In this document: piece by piece, positions 42,135 through 53,323 of the stretch
Layout: every line of letters begins with the position of its first letter
How positions within the stretch are numbered: the first letter of the stretch is position 1
Assembly (NCBI RefSeq): GCF_033807715.1
Contig: NC_084599.1
Coordinates: forward strand, 1,098,501 to 1,162,500
DNA length: 64,000 bases
DNA from: Cololabis saira
Lineage: Eukaryota; Chordata; Actinopteri; Beloniformes; Belonidae
Reading direction: 5' to 3'
Notes under the pieces: generated by a model
Told to the model about the DNA's origin: nothing
Database searches by the model: none
What the model saw: the letters and a program-made list of their open reading frames with translations, nothing else
Made by a program: the position numbers and the translations under genes

Positions 42135-42600
42135 ATATATATATATACACTATAAGGAAAGAGTGAATGGGAGAATAAAATAAAAATGTACATGAATGGG
42201 TGGAGGAATATTGCACTTGGATGGGTGGAAGAATATTGCACTGAAAGGATGGAAGAGTATTGCACATACATAGGTAAGGAATATATATATGACAATAATA
42301 TGTGCAATAACATAAGATGTGCAATAATATAAGATGTGCAATATCTGCCAATCTGCCAGTCTACCTCACAACACTCCACCTGCTTTTTTTGCACTGTATC
42401 TTCCCTCAACCAACTATACTGTTCATTCTGTTATTATACATATTTTATATATATTTTTTGTATTTTTTACATATTTTTAATTTCTGACTTTTTAGTCTCT
42501 TTACCCCTCCCCTGCATGTGTGTGCTAAGTGTACTGCTGACAACAAAAATAAGTTTCCCCACTGAGGGAGAAAATAAAGGATATCTTATCTTATCTTATC
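42135..42600 (+). mobile_element. LINE 3' UTR with (TATCT)n tail
   Basis: A T-rich segment with TTGCACTGTATCTTCCCTCA and later CACTGAGGGAGAAAATAAAG leads into (TATCT)n at 42581-42600, typical of the 3' end of a fish CR1/Rex1-type LINE. No coding part is attached. An (AT)n run lies at 42135-42150. Confidence 0.6.
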
Positions 42601-43054
42601 ATATCACTATTTCGCACTGTCGTAAGATAAGCAATGGCCTCCCTGAATTTAGCAATAACTTCATCAGACAAACATCTGCTAAAATAATACCTCCTATTCT
42701 GCACTTCAACATCAACCAAATTAAATTAAAACGTTATGAAGTAATGGTCGGATAAAAGGGAGTTTACAGGTGACACCAACAGATAATCAGTTTCAACACC
42801 GTAGGTGAGAACGAGATCGAGAGTATGATTAAAACAGTGTGTCGGTTTATCCACCTTTTGGGAGATACCTAGGGATGGGAATCGAGAACCGGTTCTTGTT
42901 GAGAACCGGTTCCCAGTGTTTCAATTCCTTGGAATCGTTTGCCTTTTTCCCAAACGATTCCCTTATCGATTCCAGTCGGCACGAATGACGTCACCAAGCA
43001 CGTTGCGCCACGTGCGCATCCGCGCCCAGCAGGAAAACACGGGGACAAAGCGGC

Positions 43055-43145
43055 ATAAACGCTGGAAAGTTTGGTTACATTTTACCAAAAAGGAGGACAA
43101 CAGGGCGACAATTCTTGCAATGTGGACATTTCAACAGAGGGGGGA
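43055..43145 (+). pseudogene. Remnant of a hAT BED-type zinc finger
   Basis: The plus strand reads KVWLHFTKKEDNRAT and then, in a shifted frame, a Cys-containing stretch. This resembles the start of the BED finger (FxxxxDxxxAxCxxC) of hAT transposases, which binds the element ends. It is a short relic inside the hAT element, interrupted soon afterwards by the MITE. Confidence 0.5.
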
Positions 43146-43203
43146 CACTGTTAGGACTCGGCCGGCTGATGCGCTGGGAGCGCGAAGTCAGCCGGCGTGT
43201 GGT

Positions 43204-43349
43204 AAGGCTGATTTATGGTTCCGCGTTAAATTGACGCAGAGCCTACGGCGTAGGTTACGCGGCTACACGCACCGTACGGCGCGCGTCCCCGCGTACCTTA
43301 CGCCGTAGGCTCTGCGTCGATTTAACGCGGAACCATAATTCCTGCTTTA
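43204..43349. mobile_element. Foldback MITE, copy 2
   Basis: Same family as 20400-20534: CTGATTTATGGTTCCGCGTT at the left, AACGCGGAACCATAATTCCT at the right, and the inner pair CGCAGAGCCTACGGCGTAGG / CCGTAGGCTCTGCG. Confidence 0.85.
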
Positions 43350-43730
43350 GAAGAGCTGCGCTCCGGCGGACAGCGGAGCTCCTGACACAGCTGCAGCTCG
43401 TCAGCTCATCTATGGAGAAGTTAAAGAGCATCTACCGCTAACTTCTCCTTTCATCAAGGCAGGGAAGAGAATCAGGCCAGAATAGATGAATGTCACCAGC
43501 AGTGACTAAGTTTGTGGTGTTGAACATGTTACTGGACATTCTTGTGTAATTGCTACAAAATAATTTGTTGTTTTTCGTTAATTTCTACAGAAGAATATTT
43601 ATTTTATTATTATTATTTTATATTAAATACATGTTTTACTGTATATTACAAATCATTTTGTGGGGACCCCCTGGCACCATCGAGGAGCCCAAGGACGGGG
43701 GCATCTTAAGACCTCACTTATATTTTTTTT

Positions 43731-43925
43731 GTTCAAAGATATAAAAGTTTTATATCTTTGAACAAAAAAGATCAGAGAAACAAAGAAATTGAAACAAAGA
43801 AACAATTTTAGTATCAACTTTGTTTTATTAAAACAAAGTTGATACTAAAATTGTTTCTTTTTAGTATTTTATTATCAACTTTGTTTTATTAAAACAAAGT
43901 TGATACTAAAATTGTTTCTTCTCCT
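43731..43925. repeat. Cluster of perfect palindromes
   Basis: GTTCAAAGATATAAAA and its reverse complement flank one G (about 43731-43763). A second palindrome of about 29-base arms around ATT lies at about 43800-43860 (arm end AGTATCAACTTTGTTTT). Its inner part is repeated at about 43873-43920. Confidence 0.85.
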
Positions 43926-44180
43926 TTTTTCCAAATGAGAATCGATAAGAGAATCGATAAAGAATCAAATCGATAAGCAGAATCGATAAGAGAATTGGAA
44001 TCGAAAAAATCTTATCAATTCCCATCCCTAGAGATACCCATTGATTCTAGAAGAGAATCGAAAGCTAATTTAAGATTATCGCTTTCAACATCCATATGAA
44101 TATTAAAATCACCCACTATGATGGAAAATGGCTGATGGTTCAAACAAAGAAGTGGGTGACAGAGAAATGACAGGGCTCTC

Positions 44181-44607
44181 AGATGTCATGCATTGAGCAT
44201 GAGACCCACGCATTTCAACAAGTTCACACGCTCTCACGCCACACATGGCATTTCTCACGCTGAGAAATTAGACTTGGACTGCAAACATGGACTAAATTTG
44301 GGCCAGATTGAACAATGTATGGCTGAGTTACAGCCATACATTGTTACATCCATTGACACAGACTGGGCCATAATGCTCAGCATGCTTCTCTGCACAGATT
44401 GTAAACAGCAAATCCTTGTGTAATAGTTAAAACAATTCACGAAAGTTCAACCTTTTAATAAAGAATTCTGAAAAAAATAATGAATGATACTGAGATATAC
44501 AGCTATATTTCTACAAAGCTTGGTGACACTGACTGAAATATAACTCGTCATAAAAAATATATATTTATTTCAGAAGGTCAGAGCGTGGTGCTGATAACGC
44601 CAAGGTC
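44181..44607. other. Unrecognised stretch with a perfect hairpin
   Basis: ACAATGTATGGCTG (44312-44325) and its exact reverse complement (44331-44344) flank AGTTA. A 76-codon ORF over it has no family feature. Nothing else is recognised. Confidence 0.5.
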
Positions 44608-45857
44608 ATGGGTACATCCTACATCAATTTTTGTGAGGACATGCACATAAAAAAACAAGCCCTGGTTCACATCGAACCTCAGGAAGCCGAGGAGAAGGCC
44701 TACAGAAGCGGTGATCGAGCTCCGTTCAAGCAGGCCAGGAAAACGCTGACGAGGGAGATCGGCTACGGGGAAAGACTGGAGAGTCGCCTCTCTGCCAACC
44801 CTGATCCCTCTTCTGTGTGGAGAGGTCTGCAGGACATCACCGGGTTCAGAAGAACAGCTCCACGCCCTGCAGGCAGCCTCAGACTTGCAAACCAGCTGAA
44901 CAATTTTTACTGCAGGTTCGATGATCAGGTCAGCAGCACAGCAGGACTCTGTACACCAGCATCATGCCCCATCCCCCCCAACTGCCCGCATATTCACACC
45001 TCACCACAGTCACCCCCCCCCCCCCCCCCCCCCCCCCCCCCGCCACCCCTGTCTGCCCCGCCACCTCCACCTGACACCCTGCCTGCACTTCAGATCTGTG
45101 AGGAGGAAGTGTGTCGGCTGTTCCAGAGGCAGAAAGTCAGGAAGGCTCCAGGCCCAGACGGCGTGTCCCCCTCCTGCCTGAGAGCCTGCTCCGAACAGCT
45201 GCTCCCACCTTCACACGGATCTTCAATCGGTCCCTGGAGCTGTGTGAGGTGCCCTCATGCCTCAAACGCTCCACCATCATCCCAGTCCCCAAGAAACCCA
45301 CCATCACAGGACTAAATGACTACAGACCCGTCGCCCTGACGTCTGTGGTCATGAAGACCTTTGAGCGGCTGGTGCTGAGCCACCTGAAGGACATCACAGG
45401 TTCCCTGCTCCACCCCCTGCAGTTTGCCTACCGGGCAAACAGGTCGGTGGATGACACAGTCAACATCGGACTGCACCACATCCTGCGTCATCTCGACATC
45501 CCAGGGACGTATGCGAGGATCCTGTTCGTGGACTTCAGCTCGGCGTTCAACACCATCGCTCCTGAAATCCTCCACCAGAAGCTCACCCAGCTCATAGTGC
45601 CTGCCTCCACCTGTCAGTGGATCAGCAGCTTCCTGAGTGACAGGAGGCAGCACGTGAGCCTGGGGAGCAACACATCCAGCACCCGGACCATCAGCACTGG
45701 CGCACTCCAGGGGTGCGTCCTCTCGCCACTGCTCTTCTCCCTCTACACTAATGACTGCACCTCAGTGGACTCGTCTGTGAAGCTCAAGCTCAAGTATGCG
45801 GACGACACCACCGTCATCGGCCTGATCCGGGAAGGTGATGAGTCCGTGTACAGACAT
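44608..45857 (+). pseudogene. Rex1 LINE, second plus-strand copy (linker and RT)
   Basis: Two frames (44608-45315 and 45111-45857) encode SYINFCEDM, EEKAYRSGDRAPFKQARKTL, the linker, [20 protein letters not shown], then after a one-base frame change at about 45195 [60 protein letters not shown] (motif A), [20 protein letters not shown] (motif B) and [20 protein letters not shown] (catalytic motif C). The RT core is well kept apart from the shift. A long C run (about 45009-45041) adds Pro codons. The reading stops at VYRQ where element R copy 5 begins; the thumb is missing. Confidence 0.8.
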
Positions 45858-46289
45858 CGTCGCAGGATCGAGACGCACATTTTGATGTATAACACACCTG
45901 GGTGCACATTGCGGTTCGGGTGAGGAAAACGGCCGACAAAAAGGCATAAATTGCGCCAAAATTACACGATTAATTCAAAATGGCCGACTTCCTTTTCGGT
46001 TTCGGCCATGGCGCCAAGAGACTTTTCCTTAGGTTGCGATATGATACAGGTGTGTACCGATTTTCGTGCATGTATGTCAAACCGTATTATGGGGCTTGAG
46101 GCACAAAGTTTTCTAGGGGGCGCTGTTGAGCCATTAGGCCACGCCCATTAATGCAAACCATTAAATATCACATTTTTTGCCAGGCAAAAAAGGCCCTCAT
46201 TTCGTCGGAAAAATAAAAATAACGAGAACGAGAAAAAAAAAATCCCTACAGATACAATAGGGCTTTTGCATTGTCAGTGTTCGGGCCCT
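45858..46289 (+). mobile_element. Element R, copy 5 (3' part only)
   Basis: Begins CGTCGCAGGATCGAGACGCA within a tandem unit, carries one AATGGCCGAC anchor near 45978 and ends in the terminal hairpin with GGGCCCTAA. It replaces the thumb of the Rex1 copy, whose 3' UTR resumes to the right. Confidence 0.75.
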
Positions 46290-46500
46290 AATAATCACAA
46301 TCATATGCTGTAACAATACACCTTTCAATAACCATAACTACCTCATACTGCTGCACCTTTCACTTTTAAATTGTATATATGTTGATAAGAGCCATTTGTC
46401 TATTACTGTTTGTAACTATTTAAATCAGGGTTCAGTGAGTGAAAAATTACCTGTCTGGCATGTTCATACTTGACCAGTAAAACTTATTCTATTGTATTCT
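46290..46500 (+). mobile_element. Rex1 3' UTR after element R
   Basis: CATATGCTGTAACAATACAC then TGCTGCACCTTTCAC and TTGTATATATGTTGAT parallel the 3' UTR at 24.39-24.56 kb of the first Rex1 copy. Confidence 0.6.
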
Positions 46501-46649
46501 ACTCTATATTTACTGTCCAAAATTTAAAAAATGTTGCTTTACGTATACCATTTGACCCATCTGAATGAAACTCGCAGGATTTAATGGACGCAAAGTGTTT
46601 GTGGTGAGTATGAGGTTCATCTAACAGATAGAGATATGATCATCAGATC

Positions 46650-47110
46650 ATCAGATAGCAGCGTGGGAGTGAGAGGGGCAGGGTAACGGCCCGGGCAGGT
46701 GGGGGAGAGGTTTGTCTGTCAAGACTCCTCTCCCTGGCCCTGCCCCTTCTCAACGTTTCCCCGACCCTGCACCTAACCTGGGACTTGACGATTGGGCCAG
46801 AGCTTCGGCAGCTGCATGCTGGCCTGCCCCACCCCTGGTCATCCCGTTGCTGCTTCCACCTGCCTGCTGTGCTGTTGCCACCCCTGACCCACCAGTCTGG
46901 CCCTCGGCAGGAGGGTCCCCCCTTATGAGCCTGGTCCTGCTCAAGGTTTCTTCCCTCCTAAAGGGGAGTTCTTCTTGCCACTGTTTGGCTTAAGGTTTTT
47001 CTCCCACTAGGGGAGTTTTTACCTGCCATTGTTTATGTAATAATTGCTCGGGGTTTATGTTCTGGGTCTCTGTAAAGCATCTAGAGACAACATCTGTTGT
47101 ACTAGACTAA
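46650..47110 (+). mobile_element. L2-type LINE 3' UTR fragment
   Basis: Matches the 3' UTR of L2 copy 2 in opposite orientation: GCAGGGTAACGGCCCGGGCA, CAAGGTTTCTTCCCTCCTAA, GTTTGGCTTAAGG, TTTTTACCTGCCATTGTTTA and CTAGAGACAACATCTGTTGT. The tail repeat is lost. Coding sequence is absent. Confidence 0.8.
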
Positions 47111-47214
47111 ACTATTATTTTCCTATTGTAAATACAAAAAGTCAACATTTTAATCTGTAAATAACCTTTTTATCAGAATAAACGTAAATGACCAATTAAC
47201 GTATTCATTTAAAT

Positions 47215-48230
47215 TATAATCCAAATATTTGAGCCCGGTGATGTCCTGCAGACCTCTCCACACACTTTGCTCGGCGCAGCTTCCTGAGGTTCGATGTGAA
47301 CCAGGGTTTGTTGTTGTTGTATGTGCAGAAGGTCTTAGTCTGCACACACATGTCCTCACAAAAACTGATGTAGGACGTCACAGTGTCCGTGAATTCATGC
47401 AGGTCTGTGATTGCAGCTTCAAAAACGCAGGCCATAAGCTTCAGTTTTGACTCCTCTGTCCACTTCTTCACAGTCCTCACTAAGGGCTTAGAGGTTTTTA
47501 GTTTCTGCCTGTAGGTCGGGGAACAGAGCGGTATGTGTCCTTAATTACAGTATAACAGTGGTTGAGAGTCCGCGTGTCCCTGGTGGGACACGTAACGTGT
47601 TGCCTGTATTTTGGAAGTTCGTGGGTGAGGTTTGCTCTGTTGAAATCCCCCAAAACAATGAACAGTGAGTTCGGGAGTTTTTTCTCCAAGTCTTTTATCT
47701 AGTCGGCCAGCAGCTGAGTAGCTTCAGTTACACACGCGTGCGGCAGGATGTAGACGCCGACCGGGACAAAGGAGGAAAACTCCTGCGGTGAATAAAAAGG
47801 TCTGCAGTACACAAAAAAGTGTCTCTAAGTGAGGGCTGCAAAAGTCTTTTAACACTGTGACATCCGTATACCAACCTTCGTTTATGTAGAGGCAGATCCC
47901 ACCTCCAGGCAGCCGCACAGCACTGTCCGGCACAAGATCACTGAGCCAGGTTTCAGTGAAATAAACGGTGGCAGATCTGCTAATCTCCAGGTTTTTTGTG
48001 ATGAGTAGCAGCAGCTCATCCATCTTGTTCGTGAGGGAGCAGACATTCCCCAGGTGTATGGAGGGGAGCGGAGTACGGAAGCCTCTCTCGCTCAGCTTCA
48101 CGAGTACTCCCGCACGCTTGCCCTGTCTGCGTCTCCTGCAAAACCCATAGAGAGCCGCTGCTGCTCCGACCAAAATCTCCTTAAAACTGTCCGGTTCTGT
48201 GAAAACTGGGTAAAAAGTTCCAGGAGAAGA
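47215..48230 (-). pseudogene. Rex1 endonuclease, minus-strand copy
   Basis: Minus-strand frames repeat the Rex1 5' half: LPSIHLGNVCSLTNKMDELL, VYFTETWLSDLVPDSAVRLP, GGGICLYINEGWYTDVTVLK, FIVLGDFNRANLTHELPKYR, TLNHCYTVIKDTYRSVPR, NNKPWFTSNLRKLRRAK, then SVWRGLQDITG. Frameshifts separate the pieces and the SDH block at the end is lost. The copy keeps its 5' end but lacks RT and the 3' end, the reverse of normal LINE truncation, so a later deletion or rearrangement is likely. Confidence 0.75.
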
Positions 48231-48755
48231 CTTCCTAATGTTAAAGAGTTGTTCTTTGCTGATGGTGACCCGTGGTGGGCAGCAGAAAACAGGAAATATA
48301 CACGATATACATTACATCTGTCTTTACCAGCGGACATGCCTTCTCCACCTTTTTCAGACATGCAGGTTGTCGTCCTGTCATCAGTTATTCATTTTCCCAT
48401 TTTATTTATCCATCTTGGTTTTTGCTTATTTGGCCCCTCTATAGCATTGTTATGGATTCAAAGTATTTAATTATTACAAAAACATTGTCAAAGGAGATAT
48501 CTATATTCTGCCTTTTTTCCTGAGTCATTGATGGATGATGTTTTGGTCAAAATATCCTGAAAATGCAATGCAACACCTTCTTGTTTCAGTACGTTGTTTT
48601 GCAGCGTTTTTTCATTGAGCTGGTTTGAGAAAGTAGAATTGAGTGCTTGACTCAACTCCAAACCTGTTTTCCAGGGTGTGCTTGTTTTACATTTTTTTCC
48701 TTAAATTATTTGATATCTTTGTGCTACTCATTCAAAGATAAAGAAGTCCGAGAAG
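48231..48755. other. Unrecognised stretch
   Basis: T-rich sequence without supported features. Confidence 0.4.
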
Positions 48756-50412
48756 TATGGAGCTAGAACAGTCTCATAATTCACAAATGCACAGGACAAG
48801 TTTTACAAATGCACAGACCGATTTGCAAATACACACACAGTTTCACACGTGCACAGGACAATTCACACGTGCGTAGGACAAGATATACAAATGTATTTTT
48901 GATGCACACACAAATATAACCTGATTTACAAATGTTTTTTTGTCTGTGAGTTGCGCTGGATTTGCGTGTGAGTTTTGAGACTCCAGTTTTGAGAACCAAT
49001 AAGATTAAAGGGGCGGATACACCTGCTGTTTGAACTGCGTTAGCGCTGTTCACTTAGAAAAGTGATTAATATTTCGAGTTGGTGGAGTAAAGATAAATAA
49101 ACATCAACAGGAGATAAAAGATAAATAAACAGTATGGAGAGGAGATCACTGTTCTGCTTTTCTTGTGATCCCGGTAAATAAAACAGCGCGATCAGAGATG
49201 GTTTGTCGGGCTGTTCAACCAGAGCCGTCGGGAGAGCTCTTAGTCCTGCCAATGCAGCAACTGATGATGAGAAACAGCGGAGATTTTTCTGTATTTGAAC
49301 TACAGGTATCTTTCAGGAGAACGAGCCTGTTGACGCATCAAATGACGGGGGCGAATATTGCTGCAGGTCGTTCTGGCTCTGGCCACTAGCAGCGCTGGTC
49401 CCGGTCAGACACCAGCTGACCACAGTGACCAGACGTGGAGGTCAGAAACAAGCAGATTTATCCTCACATTTATGATGTGACATTGCCACCACACAGAGAC
49501 AAACGTGTCAAAACAGCGGTGGCAGATCAACACAGTCCCGGTGCAGAGTCATGCTCATGGGAAGATGCAGCGGTGATGATGCTGTTCGGGGTTTAGTCCA
49601 CCGATCATCAGACATCTGAGCTGGATACAGAGGTTCTTCGGTTATCAGTCGACTGATACCGACTTTACTCCAGATATTTCGGTAAATTAATCTCCTGACA
49701 TGTGCGTGCTGCTCCACATGGCCGCTGCTGCTCGTCCCCGTCAGGCAGCGCAGCAGCTCTCTGCTGCGGTCTGTCTGGTTCTGAGCTCAATCAGCGGGAC
49801 AGTAATACGTCGTGAAACCAAACGGAGCAAATATTTAAAAATCTCCGCTGTTTCTCATCCTCATTTGCTGCATCGGCAGGACTAGAGCTCTCCCGAAGGC
49901 TCTGATTGAACAGCCCGACAAACCATCTCTGATCGCGCTGTTTTATTTACCGGGATCACAAGAAAATCAGAACAGTGACCTCCTCTCCATCCTGTTTATT
50001 TATATTTTATCTCCTGTAGATGTTTATTTATCTTTACTCCACCAACTCGAAATATTAATCACTTTTCTAAGCGAACGGCGCTAACGCAGTTGAAACAGCA
50101 GGTGTATCCGCCCCTTTAATCTGATTGGTTGCAGATCCTTCCGTGTTAAAAAAAAACCTATTTGTGGATCTAGTCACGTCAGAGGAGTCTCAAAACTCAC
50201 ACACAAATCCAGCGCAACTCACAGACAAAAAAACATTTGTAAATCAGGTTATATTTGTGTGTGCATCAAAAATACATTTGTGTATATTGTCCTACGCACG
50301 TGTGAATTGTTCTGTGCACGTGTGAAACTGTGTGTGTATTTGCAAATCGGTCTGCGCATTTGTAAAACTTGTCCTGTGCATTTGTGAATTATGAGACTGT
50401 TCTAGCTCCATA
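48756..50412. mobile_element. DNA element with very long terminal inverted repeats
   Basis: The left end TATGGAGCTAGAACAGTCTC matches the right end in reverse complement. Inverted similarity continues for about 550 bases per arm (48756-49310 and 49835-50412), including the inner pairs around ACAGCGCGATCAGAGATGGT and ACCATCTCTGATCGCGCTGT. The central 0.5 kb is unique and non-coding. Long arms fit a Mutator-like or foldback element; the target duplication is unclear. ORFs in the arms are mirror images and not genes. Confidence 0.75.
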
Positions 50413-52490
50413 GAGAATGATGTAAATCTGGGTAGATGTACAGATGGGGATGTTGCATCATTTTCCTTTCAAGTGTGATTGAAATGTGAAAATCTGAACA
50501 ACTCTCTGAATTCAATATTTTCAGACTTCAGACTTTCTATCAAACGGACAGTTTTAAGTCAAAGTGTTTTTCTCCCTGTGCTCAGAAGAGTATATTTATT
50601 GGTAATATGTAAGTAAAACATTATAGTCTGGTGTTAAAATACACAATGGAATACATTTAAAGTCAGAAAGCTCTGCCAACATCTTTCATGTTGCCGCAGC
50701 AGTGTCACCAGCTCTGCAGTCCCGCTCCCTCCACGCCAAAGGTCACACTTCAGGGTCAATCTTGACGCAATGCGCCTCTGACACACGCCTATTTGATGAG
50801 TTGTGAGTGGGAATGAACACTGAGAAGTATTAACTGTCCAAATTTGAGTAGTATATTTTAGATCTGTTGATAGTAATGCCATGGTATTCTGTGATGGACA
50901 GTGTGTCTTGGTTTTGTGTTTGTATTTGGAACTTTAATTTGGAAACAGATTTAATTTGATTGCGCTGTTTGTTCCCTGGATTGATTCCCAGTTTTGTCAC
51001 ATGCTGAAGTGTCCTTGGACAGGACTTTTGGCGTCACATCACCAGTGGGGGACTGGCCCCGCCACTATGGGGGGCACGAGCTACTGTAGTACTCTTGTAC
51101 AGCTGGTCCAAACCCAGGTAAATGAGTAAATGAGAGGGTTTAGGATGTAAAATTCCATATGTGGTACACAATGATGTGTTGTGGCCACCCCTCTCCGTAG
51201 TGTCATTTTCCAGCACCTCTGAATGTACCACTAGCTAAAGAAAACGGACAAGCTGATGTCTGTTTCGAGAGAGAAAAGCCTCCTGTTTGGATTCTACTGA
51301 GGTCGTCCTGTCTTTGCTGATTAGACGTTTATGTGTTCAAATGCTCTCTCTGAATGACAAGATTACCGGGGCAATTACTGTCTTTTAAAAGAGCGTTGCA
51401 TTATGGGATGTTTGTAGATGTGATTTTGATTGGTTAATGAGTATTTTCATGTTTGTTGGGCGTGAGTCTTACAGCATTAATACGCTGTAAAAGTGTTTGC
51501 AGCTGGGGTTTGTGGAGGCAGCTGACACACTAAAACCTTTCAAAGGCCTGTCATGACTTCTTTCCATCTTCTTAATTGAAAATAGATAAGTATGACTCCT
51601 CTCTTTCCCATTTTTGGCTGGTATCCAACCCTTATTCATAACATTTCCTTGTCTGTTTGTGAAGCATTTCTTCTTAGAATACATTGTTTACTTCAACAAT
51701 GTTACTGTGAAACCCGTTAAGATTTTTTCATTTTCTGTGTTTTGGGTCAGCACAGCTACTGTCAGTGGAGCAGAGGCAGATGCATGTAAAAAATGTCCTT
51801 GAGGTTCAGATTTTATATCCCAACCTTCTGCTGCACAGCCCTGAGGCACTGACAGTTGTGACCCGGAGCAAAGCACTGATCTACAACTACTGCTGCAGCA
51901 TCGCTAGTCCACTATCCTTTTAATAGGTTGTTGTGTTCTGCAGTTCTGTTGTCCATACTGAGTTTCAGTTTGACAGCTTGTAAACAAAACCTCACAATAA
52001 ATGGAATGTATTGTGAAAAAAACCCAGAGGTATAACTTTAATAGAGTAAATAATTGAATGTAGCCAGTCTTTTTTCCTTATTATTCCAAAAATGCAACAT
52101 TTGTGTATTATGTGAAGTCAGTGTTCCCAACGTAGATGAAACAGTGTGAGGGTGAGCGTGTCTTAGAGGTGTGCGCCTTTATGGGCACAGCGGAGGGGCT
52201 CAGAGCTTTTAGCATTATGGGTGGAGGGTCTTGTTATCTTTGTCTGAGCAGCTCTGAAACACCTTGACGATCAATAGTTCCCTCATTGTGTTCAAGAAGG
52301 CTTAATGGTCGATCAATGTGGAGGCTCAACCATATGGAAGCACACATACCACACACAAAACACTCTGTCTCCCGTCTTCACCATCCCTCGGACTTCCTGT
52401 GCTGTCCTACATAGTTGTAATTCATACGTGGTGCACTCATACTGTTCACCACCTTCACATAGAATTGTGTTTTAAAAATACTACACGATT
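50413..52490. other. Mostly unrecognised; possible SINE scrap near 50960-51030
   Basis: GATTGATTCCCAG followed by TGCTGAAGTGTCCTTGGACA resembles the B box and body of a fish tRNA-derived SINE. Otherwise no gene or repeat is supported in this AT-rich stretch. Confidence 0.35.
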
Positions 52491-52491
52491 A

Positions 52492-52775
52492 AACATTTTT
52501 TTCTTTTTTATATTTTTAGCCTGATTTTTTTTCCCATTTTATCAACCAGTGCTCCTACCCAAGTCAGTCCTGGGCATTGCTCCCTCTACCAACCCTGGGA
52601 GGGCCCTACACTGAGCTAAAGTCTCCTCCTTACAGTAACTTGAGGAGGACTTCTTTTCACCAGACAGGGTGGAGCTTCTCCGGCCGGACGTAGCGCGTGG
52701 AAGGATCACGTTATTCCAGCGAGATCCTCCCCACCCCATCTGGCGCCCCGGCTGGCAAGTGGGGGCATTGTACAC
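52492..52775 (-). mobile_element. SINE tail fragment (same family as 14.6-15.1 kb)
   Basis: CCAGTGCTCCTACC, TTTTCACCAGACAGGGTGGA and GTAGCGCGTGGAAGGATCAC repeat the 3' half of the SINE at 14607-15129. The tRNA-like head is missing by 5' truncation. ATTAAACATTTT and ATTAAACCTTTT on the two sides may be its target duplication. Confidence 0.7.
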
Positions 52776-53323
52776 TATTAAACCTTTTGACACAGAGGTA
52801 TATGCAGAGCCGGATTAAATAAATGGACTACACTAGGCAGACTGTGATTTTTGGGCCCCCCTCCATCAATGTTATTTATGAATTGAAATCTTAAACTTAC
52901 CAAAGTTACTAATAAAAGTTAATTCACATTTTACATAGCATAGTCATAGTCAAGTTGGTTCTTTGTATTCCAAAATAAGTCATGTGTTGTATATTAAACA
53001 GTCTATCAGACTATTTTTTGATTTTTATTATTTATACGTTATTACACCGCTCTATTAAATACTATTAAATTATCCTTATCGATTGCGAGTGTCATTGTTA
53101 AGGTATTAGTACCAGTAAATCACCAATTGCTATGTAAACAGAGCAAATAAGATAAATGTTTTAAACTATTGCATTTTGCAGAAAATCTTAATTAAATGTG
53201 TTGATTTAAATTGAATAGTTAAATAAGAAGTCAAATATACAAAGACCAATAAAATTTGCGGTAAGACAAAGTGTGCTGTAGTGGTAAAGATGTTTATTTT
53301 CATGGACAAGGACTCTCAGCTCC
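52776..53323. other. Unrecognised AT-rich stretch
   Basis: No supported gene, RNA or repeat seen. Confidence 0.4.

Larger units (their letters stand above)
42870..44030. mobile_element. hAT element with 8-bp target duplication
   Basis: Ends TAGGGATGGGAAT and ATTCCCATCCCTA are inverted repeats, and GAGATACC flanks both sides perfectly (42862-42869 and 44031-44038). The endonuclease reading around it is continuous once the element and one duplication are removed. The interior holds a decayed BED-finger segment, a MITE and several palindromes. No transposase catalytic domain remains. Confidence 0.9.
42601..44180 (-). pseudogene. L2-type endonuclease fragment split by a hAT element
   Basis: Minus-strand readings on both sides of the hAT insertion are parts of one AP endonuclease: FSIIVGDFNIHMDVESDN (about 44085-44140), then across the insertion KVDKPTHCFNHTLDLVLTYG (about 42790-42850) and LLSDHYFI (near 42760). 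These are the GDFN, TLDL and SDH blocks of L2 endonucleases. No RT is attached. Confidence 0.7.

Noticed and set aside
44921..45181. Pro/His-rich ORF
   Set aside because: It comes from the C run and flanking CA/CC-rich linker of Rex1, in the wrong frame for the RT.
49040..49885. ORFs in the long inverted-repeat element, as a transposase
   Set aside because: Short, mirrored in the two arms and without DDE or zinc-finger motifs.
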